A DNA stretch of 12,151 nt, from assembly GCA_903907615.1 (NCBI GenBank), contig CAIVOR010000253.1, positions 1-12,151 on the forward strand, written 5' to 3'. Positions 1 to 7,710 of the stretch are shown piece after piece. The stretch comes from an uncultured Microbacteriaceae bacterium (GTDB lineage Bacteria; Actinomycetota; Actinomycetes; Actinomycetales; Microbacteriaceae). Below the pieces are notes generated by a model, which was given only the letters and a program-made list of their open reading frames with translations, was not told where the DNA came from and searched no databases. Each line of letters begins with the position of its first letter. The first letter of the stretch is position 1. The position numbers were made by a program, and so were the translations under genes.

Positions 1-49
1 ATTGTGTTGACGGCCGTGAACAACAGCGTCATCTCGTGCTGTGCTGAGA
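1..49. other. Short stretch downstream of coaBC, unassigned
   Basis: These bases follow the coaBC stop codon. On the minus strand an ATG at 30-32 opens a frame to the window edge reading MTLLFTAVNT. It has no good Shine-Dalgarno sequence. In related actinobacteria metK often follows coaBC, but this peptide does not resemble a MetK N-terminus (normally LRLFTSESVTEGHPD). A weak inverted repeat (ACAGC/GCTGT) is present without a following T-run, so no terminator is called. The stretch could be intergenic, the start of an unidentified gene, or the end of a convergent gene. Confidence 0.3.
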
Positions 50-1258
50 CTAGCCCCGCAGGTGAAGAACTACGTCAAGAATACTTTGCGCTACGGATAA
101 CTTTTCGCCACTGCTGCGGCCTAGTTCTCGACCGTCTCCCGAAACCACGATGACGTCATTGTCGTCGGTGCCGATGCCGCGTCCACTGTTAACGCGATTG
201 GCCACGATGGCTGCGGCCCCCTTTGACGAGGCCTTGTGGCGAGCCAGGCTGAGCAACTCTGCGTCATTGACCGCGGTTTCGGCGGCAAAACCGATGACGA
301 GACAGCGCGGATGTCTGGCGGCTTCCGCCAAAATGTCGGGATTCTCGACGAGCTCAATTGTGGGATTGCTTCCGAGGGAGTTCTTCTTGAGCTTGGTGCT
401 CGACATCTGCGCGGGGCGATAATCGGCGACCGCTGCCGCCATGATCAACACGTCTGTGTCATCGAGGCGTTCGAGCACAGCGCTGCGCATGAGTTCGGCA
501 GTTCCTGCCCGGGTGATGTCAATGCCCGAGGGCGGCTCGACGTCCATGTGGCCTGCGACAAAATGCACGGAGGCACCTCTGACCCGCGCGGCCTCTGCGA
601 GGGCAACTGCCTGTCGCCCGGAGGACGAATTACCAATGAAGCGCACGGGGTCCAACGCTTCGCGGGTTCCCCCACCGGTGATGAGGATGCGCACGCCAGC
701 CAGGTCGCGCGCACTCCTTCCTACGGCGGCATACGTCGCAGAAACGATGCTGTGGACCTCGGCCATACGCCCGACACCCGAATCGTTGCCGGTGAGCGGC
801 CCGGAAGCAGGATCAACCACCACCACGCCACGTTCGCGCAGCACCGCGACGTTGTGCACGGTTGCGGCGTTTTGCCACATTTCGGTGTGCATTGCCGGTG
901 CCACGACGAGTGGTCCGCGGCGAGCCAACACGGCGTTGCCTAAGAGATCCGGAGCGAGACCAGCAACAATTCCCGCGAGCGTGTGGGCCGTGGCCGGGGC
1001 AATCACGATAGCGTCGGCGTTCTGCCCGAGGGCCACGTGACGAACCTGAGAGACATCGTCGTAGAGGGAATCGAATACCGGATTGTGGCTAATCGCCTCA
1101 AGCGTTGACTTGCCCACGAATTCGTAGGCGGCCTGAGTCGCAACAACCTGCACGTCGTGGCCGTCCATGACGAACGCTCGAATGGCACCGACCGCTTTGT
1201 ACGCGGCAATTCCTCCACTCACGCCAACGACGAGGCGCAACCGCGAGGCCTCTCGCAT
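50..1258 (-). CDS. coaBC: Bifunctional phosphopantothenoylcysteine decarboxylase / phosphopantothenate-cysteine ligase
   Basis: This cytoplasmic enzyme makes 4'-phosphopantetheine for coenzyme A. The CoaB half joins cysteine to 4'-phosphopantothenate (CTP-dependent in bacteria), and the CoaC half decarboxylates the product with FMN. The 402 residues are the usual length. CoaC spans about 5-180: GVSGGIAAYK at 12-21, the likely catalytic His74, and PAMHTEMW at 121-128. CoaB spans about 188-400: TGGGTRE at 194-200, NSSSG at 210-214, AAVADYRP at 275-282, Lys289 in TKLKK and GFAAET at 323-328. The ATG lies 3 nt after the rpoZ stop, with GGAG (1265-1268) 6 nt upstream. By alignment to E. coli Dfp, the flap Cys158 and Asn125 are replaced here (Gly157 and His124). 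I recall the same pattern in mycobacterial CoaBC, so it looks like a lineage variant rather than damage. Confidence 0.95.
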   Translation of the reverse strand: MREASRLRLVVGVSGGIAAYKAVGAIRAFVMDGHDVQVVATQAAYEFVGKSTLEAISHNPVFDSLYDDVSQVRHVALGQNADAIVIAPATAHTLAGIVAGLAPDLLGNAVLARRGPLVVAPAMHTEMWQNAATVHNVAVLRERGVVVVDPASGPLTGNDSGVGRMAEVHSIVSATYAAVGRSARDLAGVRILITGGGTREALDPVRFIGNSSSGRQAVALAEAARVRGASVHFVAGHMDVEPPSGIDITRAGTAELMRSAVLERLDDTDVLIMAAAVADYRPAQMSSTKLKKNSLGSNPTIELVENPDILAEAARHPRCLVIGFAAETAVNDAELLSLARHKASSKGAAAIVANRVNSGRGIGTDDNDVIVVSGDGRELGRSSGEKLSVAQSILDVVLHLRG

Positions 1259-1261
1259 GCG

Positions 1262-1519
1262 CTACTCCGCAGGAACGGTGAGAGTGAGCTTGTTTTCGTT
1301 GATCTCGCGCAGAGCCACGGTGAGTGGCTTGTCGTCGATGTTGGAGTCGACCAACGGACCAACGTTGTCGAAGAGACTGCCGTCGTGAAGATCGGAGTAG
1401 TAGTCGTTGATCTGGCGCGCACGCTTGGCGGCAAAGATTACGAGCGCATACTTCGAATCGACCTTGGCGAGCAGATCGTCGATGGGCGGGTTAATAATGC
1501 CCTGAAGTTTGGTGGCCAT
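1262..1519 (-). CDS. rpoZ: DNA-directed RNA polymerase subunit omega
   Basis: This 85-residue protein is the omega subunit, which binds the beta' subunit and helps RNA polymerase assemble and stay stable. The core motif SKYALVIFAAKRARQIN lies at about 22-38 and the KPLTVALREI helix at about 64-73, both typical of the omega/RPB6 fold. Length is normal for an actinobacterium. The ATG at 1517-1519 is 3 nt past the gmk stop, with AGGAG (1526-1530) 6 nt upstream, so translation should be efficient. The gmk-rpoZ-coaBC order is widely conserved in actinobacteria. Confidence 0.95.
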   Translation of the reverse strand: MATKLQGIINPPIDDLLAKVDSKYALVIFAAKRARQINDYYSDLHDGSLFDNVGPLVDSNIDDKPLTVALREINENKLTLTVPAE

Positions 1520-1522
1520 GAA

Positions 1523-2434
1523 TTACTCCTGACTGATTCCCATCAATTCTAGGACGAAATGAACAGCCTCACTGACGTCATCGTTAACAACCCTCACATC
1601 AAAGCGATCGGCGAGTGACAGCTCGTGCTCTGCCGTGGTGAGACGACGCGCCTGCTGGGCCTCATCTTCGGTGCCACGAGAAGCCAATCGGTCGACGAGG
1701 GCATCCCATGACGGTGGCAGCAAGAAGACCAATCGAATCTCGGGCATGGCCTGCTTGACGCTCATCGCACCCTGCACATCGATTTCCAACAGGACGGGAC
1801 GCCCCTCGCGCACCGCCTGCTCGACGGGCAGTCGCGGTGTTCCGTAGCGATGCTCACCGTGTACCGTCGCCCACTCGAGGAGTTCAGACTCACGCTCCAT
1901 GCGGTCGAATTCTTGGTCCGGCACGAAGAAGTAGTGCTCACCCTCTATCTCCCCAGGACGTGGCGAACGCGTGGTCACCGACACGGAAACGAATGTGTCG
2001 GGACGATGGGACCGCACGCCGCTCGCCACGGTTCCTTTTCCAACACCGGACGGCCCAGCGAGGACCAGCGGGATGATCGGACGCACGGGATCAGGATTGC
2101 CGGCGCGCTCGTGAAGCACAGCCCGAAGAGCGTTGCGTTGACGTCTCCCTAAGAAACCCAATCGCTTGCGCTCGGAAATCTGTAGCCTCTCAAGAATCTG
2201 CGCCACCTTGCCCACACCGAGACCGCGAAGCGAACCGAGGAAGTCTGGGACTCGGATTCCGGCCTCGGCTGACGAGGAATCGGCTTGCGCCACGGCCAGG
2301 ACATCCAGTGGACTGCGCCGACCGTCCCGAAGGTCTGCCTTCACTGCGGCACGCGCTCGTCGCGCGCGCAGCGCAGCCGCGGTTCCTGCCGCGCTGTCCA
2401 CGGCAGGAGGACGGGATGCAGACGTATTAGACAA
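1523..2434 (-). CDS. gmk: Guanylate kinase with N-terminal mIHF-like DNA-binding domain
   Basis: The C-terminal domain (about 119-303) is a complete guanylate kinase, phosphorylating GMP to GDP with ATP. It shows the P-loop GPSGVGKGT at 127-135, GMP-binding TTRSPRPGE at 154-162, EHYFF at 166-170, YGTP at 197-200 and LEIDVQGA at 216-223. Ordinary Gmk is about 180-210 residues; this product has 303. Residues about 15-108 resemble actinobacterial integration host factor mIHF: a basic N-terminal helix (LRARRARAAVK), a helix-hairpin-helix GLGVGKVAQILERLQIS at 71-87, then RKRLGFLGRRQRNAL. mIHF is normally a separate gene directly before gmk. The start is TTG at 2432-2434; an in-frame TAG at 2444-2446 blocks anything further upstream. 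The ORF overlaps pyrF by 8 nt. GAGG lies about 12 nt upstream, a rather long spacing. Internal GTG codons at Val106 and Val117 have no good ribosome site, so a separate short Gmk is unlikely but not excluded. Confidence 0.93.
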   Translation of the reverse strand: MSNTSASRPPAVDSAAGTAAALRARRARAAVKADLRDGRRSPLDVLAVAQADSSSAEAGIRVPDFLGSLRGLGVGKVAQILERLQISERKRLGFLGRRQRNALRAVLHERAGNPDPVRPIIPLVLAGPSGVGKGTVASGVRSHRPDTFVSVSVTTRSPRPGEIEGEHYFFVPDQEFDRMERESELLEWATVHGEHRYGTPRLPVEQAVREGRPVLLEIDVQGAMSVKQAMPEIRLVFLLPPSWDALVDRLASRGTEDEAQQARRLTTAEHELSLADRFDVRVVNDDVSEAVHFVLELMGISQE

Positions 2435-3272
2435 AGGCGTCCGCTACCTCGTTGGCCTCACGGCGAACCGCGTCGGCAACACCGTCACGTCCCGCCTCCA
2501 GGATGCTCCGCGATTGCGCCACGATCAGACTGGCTGAGGCGCGTCCAAAGCGTGACTTGGCATCCCGAACACGTGCCCCCTGGGACCCAAATCCCGGGGC
2601 GAGGATCGGCAGGCCCTCAAGGTCTTCCTCGTTGATCCCGTAAGCCGAGAGATCGGTGCTCGCCCCCACAACGACACCGATGTGTGCCACCCGATCGGGT
2701 GAGGAGTCCGCTTGCGCGAGTAGCCGCACAGACCGGATGACGTCGGCCGATACCGTGGACGCACTGTCGGTGAGACGTGCCGTTTGCAGCGGCACCGCTT
2801 CGGGATTTGACGTCACACCGAGAACAAACAGCCCGCCGTTGTGCGCTTCGGCCAGAGTGGCGATTCCCGCCAATGAGTCGACCCCCAAATAGGGCGACAC
2901 CGTCACGGCATCGCTGCTCAGAGACGACTCTGCAGAGAGCCACGCGTGCGCGTAGCCGTCCATGGTGCTACCGATGTCTCCGCGCTTCGCGTCGGCAATC
3001 ACGATCACGCCGGCGTCGCGTGCTCGTGCGAGCACGGTTTCGAGCGCCAGAAATCCCTGCGAACCAAAACGCTCGAAAAAGGAGACCTGTGGCTTGATGA
3101 CACCGGCGACTCCCACGCAGGCATCGAGGACGCGCAGTCCGAACTCACGTGCCCCTGTCGCGGTGCGCTCGAGCTCCCAGAGATCGAGCAGGTAGTCGTG
3201 CGGATCGATGCCGACACAGAGGTGCCCGTAACGCTCCCAACTGTCAGACAGGCGCTCCCCGAAGGACGTCAT
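2427..3272 (-). CDS. pyrF: Orotidine 5'-phosphate decarboxylase, type 2
   Basis: This cytoplasmic TIM-barrel enzyme converts OMP to UMP, the last step of de novo UMP synthesis. The 281 residues fit the longer type 2 family of actinobacteria rather than the roughly 230-residue type 1. Visible motifs are the substrate site GIDPH at 21-25, the catalytic DAKRGDIGST at 94-103 with Lys96, and the phosphate-binding APGFGSQGA at 225-233. The ATG at 3270-3272 overlaps the carB stop as ATGA, and AGGAG lies 7 nt upstream inside the end of carB. The stop (TAA, 2427-2429) lies within the start of gmk, so pyrF and gmk are probably translationally linked. Confidence 0.96.
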   Translation of the reverse strand: MTSFGERLSDSWERYGHLCVGIDPHDYLLDLWELERTATGAREFGLRVLDACVGVAGVIKPQVSFFERFGSQGFLALETVLARARDAGVIVIADAKRGDIGSTMDGYAHAWLSAESSLSSDAVTVSPYLGVDSLAGIATLAEAHNGGLFVLGVTSNPEAVPLQTARLTDSASTVSADVIRSVRLLAQADSSPDRVAHIGVVVGASTDLSAYGINEEDLEGLPILAPGFGSQGARVRDAKSRFGRASASLIVAQSRSILEAGRDGVADAVRREANEVADAFV

Positions 3273-6200
3273 ACCGCTGCTCCTCGTTGCTCGTCACGGC
3301 GTCGCTGATATTCCTGCAGACTGGTGACCGTCATTCCCTCGCGGGACACATCAATCGATGCCACCGCGGCACTCACCTGAGCCATGCTCGTGAAAAGCGG
3401 CTTGTCGCCCAGCACAGCGGCCGTGCGAATCTCATATCCGTCGGCCATGGCACTGCGGCCGCTGGGAGTGTTGATGACGAGGTCGACCTCGTTGCGGGCA
3501 ATGAGCTCAACAATCGTGTCTTGCCCCGAACGCTCGTTGAACTTTGCCACCACGCGCACGGGGATGCCGTGCCGAGCGAGCATTTCGGCCGTACCCGAGG
3601 TCGCCACAATGTCGAACCCGAGTTGGGTCAGGCGCAACACCGGCAGCACGATGGCGCGCTTGTCTCTGTCCGACACGGACACGAATGCCGTCCCCGAGGT
3701 CGGAAGTGCTCCAAACGCGGCCACCTGGCTCTTGGCGAAGGCCCGCGGGAAGTCGCGATCGATGCCCATGACCTCACCGGTCGACTTCATCTCGGGCCCG
3801 AGGATGGCATCCACAATTTGACCGCTCGGCGTGCGGAAGCGCTTGAAGGGCAACACAGCTTCCTTGACCGAAATCGGGGAATCGGTGGGCACGCGCGAAC
3901 CGTCTTGCGCGGGCAGGAGTCCCTCGGCAATGAGTTCGGCCACCGTCGTGCCCATCATGATGCGACTGGCCGCCTTGGCCAACGGTATGCCCAATGCCTT
4001 TGACACAAACGGCACCGTTCGGCTGGCCCGAGGATTGGCCTCGAGGACGTAGAGAACGCCCGCTCCGATGGCAAACTGCACGTTGAGCAATCCCTGCACG
4101 CCAACACCCTTCGCAATGGCCAGAGTGGCGGTGCGCACGCGATCGACATCGGCACTGCTGAGGGTGACCGGCGGTAGCGTGCACGCGGAGTCACCCGAGT
4201 GGACACCCGCTTGCTCGATGTGTTCCATCACTCCCCCGATGTAGAGGGTTTCGCCGTCGTAGAGAGCGTCCACGTCGATTTCGATGGCGTCATCCAAGAA
4301 GCGATCGACGAGCAAGGGCTGGTCGGGCCCGACGATGGCCTGACCGCCAATGCGCTCAAAGTAGTCGCGAATGCCCGCCGTATCGAAGACGATCTCCATG
4401 CCGCGACCGCCCAAGACGAAGGATGGGCGAACCAGAACCGGATAGCCAATCTCTTCGGCGATCCGCACCGCGCTGTCGACATCCGTGGCCGTGCCGTTCT
4501 TGGGAGCGAGCAGTCCCGCTTCGTCGAGAATCCGGGAGAACGCACCGCGCTCCTCGGCGAGATCAATGGCTTCGGGCGTCGTGCCCAGAATCGGGATGCC
4601 CTCCGCCTTGAGCCCTGCCGCGAGACCCAGAGCCGTCTGACCGCCCAACTGAACAATCACACCGACAACGGTTCCGGAGGCCTGTTCGGCATGAATGACC
4701 TCAAGCACGTCTTCCAGAGTGAGCGGCTCAAAATAGAGCCGGTCGCTGGTGTCGTAGTCGGTGGAGACCGTTTCGGGATTGCAGTTGACCATGACGGTCT
4801 CGTAGCCCGCATCGTGCAGGGCAAACGACGCGTGGACGCAGGAGTAGTCAAACTCGACACCCTGACCGATGCGGTTCGGTCCCGATCCGATAATGACGAC
4901 CTTCTGCTTGTCGCTCGGTGCCACCTCGGTCTCTTGGTCATAGCTGGAGTAGTGATACGGCGTGAGCGCAGGAAACTCACCGGCACACGTGTCGACTGTC
5001 TTGTAGACAGGGCGCACAGAGTTCTCGTGGCGCAGGGCGCGCACCTCGGGCTCGGTAAGACCGCGCAGCTGGGCAATCTGCACATCGCTGAAGCCGTGCA
5101 TCTTGGCCACTCGGAGGGTGTGCACGTCGAGGGACGGCGCACTGGCAACCGTCTCGGCAATCTCGTTGATGAGCACAATCTGGTCGATGAACCACGGGTC
5201 GATCTTCGTTGCCTCAAAGGCATCCGCGGCCGAGGCTCCCTTGCGGAGCGCCTGCTGCAGCGTGACGATGCGACCGTCGGTTGGGGTTCGAGAAATCTCG
5301 AGCAGTTGCGCCGCCGAGCGGTCCTCGTCGCCCCAGTGGAAGGAACTCCCCCGCTTTTCGAGCGAGCGGAGTGCTTTCTGCAGCGCTGTCGCGTAGTTGC
5401 GCCCAATGGCCATCGCCTCACCGACCGACTTCATCGTGGTGGTCAGACTCGAGTCGGCAGACGGAAACTTTTCGAAAGCAAAGCGCGGCACCTTCACGAC
5501 GACGTAGTCGAGGGTGGGTTCAAAGCTCGCGGGTGTCACCTTGGTGATGTCGTTCGGAATTTCATCGAGACGATATCCAATGGCCAGCTTGGCGGCGATC
5601 TTGGCAATCGGAAAGCCCGTGGCCTTGGAAGCCAGCGCCGACGACCGCGAAACTCGAGGGTTCATCTCGATGACGATGACGCGACCCGTGTCGGGGTGCA
5701 CCGCGAACTGAATGTTGCAGCCTCCCGTGTCGACTCCCACCAGGCGAATGATCTCGATGCCGATATTGCGGAGGTTCTGATATTCGGGGTCGGTCAGGGT
5801 CAGCGCGGGTGCCACCGTGATCGAGTCCCCCGTGTGCACGCCCACGGGGTCGACGTTCTCAATGGAACACACCACAACGGTGTTGTCCGCCGTGTCGCGC
5901 ATGAGCTCGAGCTCGTACTCTTTCCAGCCGAGGATGCTCTCCTCGAGCAGCACCTCCGTTGTGGGCGACTCTTGTAGTCCCTGCTGCACGATTCGATTCA
6001 GGTCCTCCTCGTTGTAGGCAAAACCGGAGCCGAGTCCGCCCATGGTGAACGAGGGGCGCACGACCACGGGATAGCCGAGCTGAATTGCAAACCCCTGTGC
6101 CTCGTCGAGGGTGTGGGCCACAAAACTACGTGCCACATCCGCGCCGGCGTCCAACACGAGATTCTTGAATAGCAATCGATCTTCACCCTTGCGGATGGCC

Positions 6201-6562
6201 TCCACTTTGGCCCCAATGAGTTCGACGTTGTACTTCTCGAGGATGCCCGCCTCGTGAAGCGCAATTGCTGCATTGAGCGCCGTCTGACCGCCGAGCGTGG
6301 GCAACACGGCGTCGGGACGCTCCTTCGCGATGATCGCCTCAATCGCTTCCGGCGTGATGGGCTCGATGTACGTGGCGTCGGCAAAATCCGGGTCCGTCAT
6401 GATCGTGGCCGGGTTGGAGTTCACGAGAATGACGCGAATACCTTCGGCGCGCAAGACGCGGCAGGCCTGGGTACCGGAATAGTCAAACTCGCAGGCCTGA
6501 CCGATCACAATGGGGCCCGATCCAATGACCAAGACTGAGGAAATATCTTCGCGACGTGGCAT
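3269..6562 (-). CDS. carB: Carbamoyl phosphate synthase large subunit
   Basis: The large subunit makes carbamoyl phosphate from bicarbonate, two ATP and ammonia channelled from CarA. The product feeds both pyrimidine and arginine synthesis. At 1097 residues it is full length. The first half starts with a biotin-carboxylase-like fold (GSGPIVIGQ at 14-22) and an ATP-grasp domain with EMNPRVSRSSAL at 299-310. The second half repeats the layout: GSGPNRIGQ at 559-567 and EANPRASR at 841-848. A C-terminal MGS-like allosteric domain, about 955-1075, contains TSGTAEML at 988-995 and NTPSGR at 1031-1036; in characterised enzymes this domain binds UMP and similar effectors. The ATG overlaps the carA stop by one base (TAATG), with AAGGGAG 10 nt upstream. 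The ATGA junction at the other end couples it to pyrF. Confidence 0.98.
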   Translation of the reverse strand: MPRREDISSVLVIGSGPIVIGQACEFDYSGTQACRVLRAEGIRVILVNSNPATIMTDPDFADATYIEPITPEAIEAIIAKERPDAVLPTLGGQTALNAAIALHEAGILEKYNVELIGAKVEAIRKGEDRLLFKNLVLDAGADVARSFVAHTLDEAQGFAIQLGYPVVVRPSFTMGGLGSGFAYNEEDLNRIVQQGLQESPTTEVLLEESILGWKEYELELMRDTADNTVVVCSIENVDPVGVHTGDSITVAPALTLTDPEYQNLRNIGIEIIRLVGVDTGGCNIQFAVHPDTGRVIVIEMNPRVSRSSALASKATGFPIAKIAAKLAIGYRLDEIPNDITKVTPASFEPTLDYVVVKVPRFAFEKFPSADSSLTTTMKSVGEAMAIGRNYATALQKALRSLEKRGSSFHWGDEDRSAAQLLEISRTPTDGRIVTLQQALRKGASAADAFEATKIDPWFIDQIVLINEIAETVASAPSLDVHTLRVAKMHGFSDVQIAQLRGLTEPEVRALRHENSVRPVYKTVDTCAGEFPALTPYHYSSYDQETEVAPSDKQKVVIIGSGPNRIGQGVEFDYSCVHASFALHDAGYETVMVNCNPETVSTDYDTSDRLYFEPLTLEDVLEVIHAEQASGTVVGVIVQLGGQTALGLAAGLKAEGIPILGTTPEAIDLAEERGAFSRILDEAGLLAPKNGTATDVDSAVRIAEEIGYPVLVRPSFVLGGRGMEIVFDTAGIRDYFERIGGQAIVGPDQPLLVDRFLDDAIEIDVDALYDGETLYIGGVMEHIEQAGVHSGDSACTLPPVTLSSADVDRVRTATLAIAKGVGVQGLLNVQFAIGAGVLYVLEANPRASRTVPFVSKALGIPLAKAASRIMMGTTVAELIAEGLLPAQDGSRVPTDSPISVKEAVLPFKRFRTPSGQIVDAILGPEMKSTGEVMGIDRDFPRAFAKSQVAAFGALPTSGTAFVSVSDRDKRAIVLPVLRLTQLGFDIVATSGTAEMLARHGIPVRVVAKFNERSGQDTIVELIARNEVDLVINTPSGRSAMADGYEIRTAAVLGDKPLFTSMAQVSAAVASIDVSREGMTVTSLQEYQRRRDEQRGAAV

Positions 6563-7710
6563 TAGTTTTTTGCTCCCTTGCGCGACGCGAGAACCATGTC
6601 ACGGAATTGGTCGAACAGGTACATGGAATCGTGCGGACCGGCGGCGGCCTCCGGGTGGTACTGCACCGAGAACGCGTCGATGTCGAGGCAGCGCAGCCCC
6701 TCGACCACGTGGTCGTTGAGGCTGTAGTGGCTCACCTCGACCCTGCCAAAGCCTTCGGGCGACTCAATCACCGTGTCGATGGGCGCGTCCACAGCGAAAC
6801 CGTGGTTCTGGCTCGTGATCTCCACGCGTCCCGAGCGCTTGTCCAACACCGGCTGGTTGATGCCGCGGTGCCCGAAGGGCAGCTTGTACGTGCCGAAGCC
6901 GAGCGCGCGACCGAGCAGTTGGTTGCCGAAGCAGATGCCGAAGAACGGCATGCCGGATTTCAGCACCTCGCGCAGAAGTTCAACGTGGGCGTCGCTCGCG
7001 GCCGGGTCACCCGGCCCGTTCGAGAAGAACAGAGCGTCGACCCCGAGAGCCAGCACCGCCGGAGCGGTGATCGACTGAGGCACCACGTGCGCATCGAAGC
7101 CGCGCTCAGCGATGTAGGCAACGGTGGATTTCTTGACGCCCAAATCGAGAATCGCCACCGAGCCCACACGCTCTGTCGTCGCCTCAACGACGTACGCCTT
7201 CTCCGTGGACACTCGGTCGGAGAGATTTTGCCCGGCCATGTCGGGAACATCCTTCACGCGGGCCAACTGTTCTGCCGCGGAGGTTGCATACTCGGCTCCC
7301 GAGAAGATTCCGGCGCGCATCGCACCCTTGTCGCGGATGTGGCGCGTCACGGCACGGGTGTCGAGCGACGAGATGCCCACGATCTCATCGCGCACCAGGT
7401 CATCGGTCAGTGAGCGTTCCGCGCGAAAGTTTGACACGACGCGGGAAGGATCCCGCACCACAAATCCCGATACCCAAATCCGGCGCGACTCCATGTCCGC
7501 GTCGTTCATTCCGGTGTTGCCGATGTGCGGCGCCGTCATCATCACGATCTGCCCCGCGTAGGAGGGATCCGTCAGAGTCTCCTGATATCCGGTCATCCCC
7601 GTGGCAAAGACGAGTTCCCCAAAGACCACTCCCCGAGCACCAAACCCAAAGCCTGCATATCGGGTGCCGTCCTCAAGAACGAGCACGGCGGGATCAAACG
7701 ATGTTGTCAC
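6562..7710 (-). CDS. carA: Carbamoyl phosphate synthase small (glutaminase) subunit
   Basis: CarA hydrolyses glutamine and passes ammonia to CarB. The 382 residues are the usual length. The N-terminal CarA-specific domain contains VFGELVFATGMTGYQETLTDPS at about 29-50. The class I glutamine amidotransferase domain starts near 185, with the nucleophile Cys260 in GICFGNQ (258-264) and His352 and Glu354 in QYHPEA. GICFGNQ replaces the enterobacterial GICLGHQ; I recall the same variant in M. tuberculosis CarA, so it is not a defect. The start is GTG at 7708-7710, overlapping the upstream gene's stop as GTGA, with AAGGA 6 nt upstream inside that gene. The TAATG junction gives tight coupling to carB, which suits a 1:1 complex. 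Confidence 0.97.
   Translation of the reverse strand: MTTSFDPAVLVLEDGTRYAGFGFGARGVVFGELVFATGMTGYQETLTDPSYAGQIVMMTAPHIGNTGMNDADMESRRIWVSGFVVRDPSRVVSNFRAERSLTDDLVRDEIVGISSLDTRAVTRHIRDKGAMRAGIFSGAEYATSAAEQLARVKDVPDMAGQNLSDRVSTEKAYVVEATTERVGSVAILDLGVKKSTVAYIAERGFDAHVVPQSITAPAVLALGVDALFFSNGPGDPAASDAHVELLREVLKSGMPFFGICFGNQLLGRALGFGTYKLPFGHRGINQPVLDKRSGRVEITSQNHGFAVDAPIDTVIESPEGFGRVEVSHYSLNDHVVEGLRCLDIDAFSVQYHPEAAAGPHDSMYLFDQFRDMVLASRKGAKN

Noticed and set aside
15..45. Terminator downstream of coaBC
   Set aside because: The only pairing found is about 5 bp with a 10-nt loop and no T-run follows it on the minus strand.
3149..4003. Plus-strand open frame of 284 codons opposite the carB end and pyrF start
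   Set aside because: Antisense to two well-identified genes, with low-complexity Arg/His-rich composition and no recognisable domain.
4199..5977. Plus-strand open frame of 592 codons opposite carB
   Set aside because: It lies entirely antisense to conserved carB codons, its composition (rich in Arg, His, Gly, Val) is that of a shadow frame, and no motif or good ribosome site was seen.
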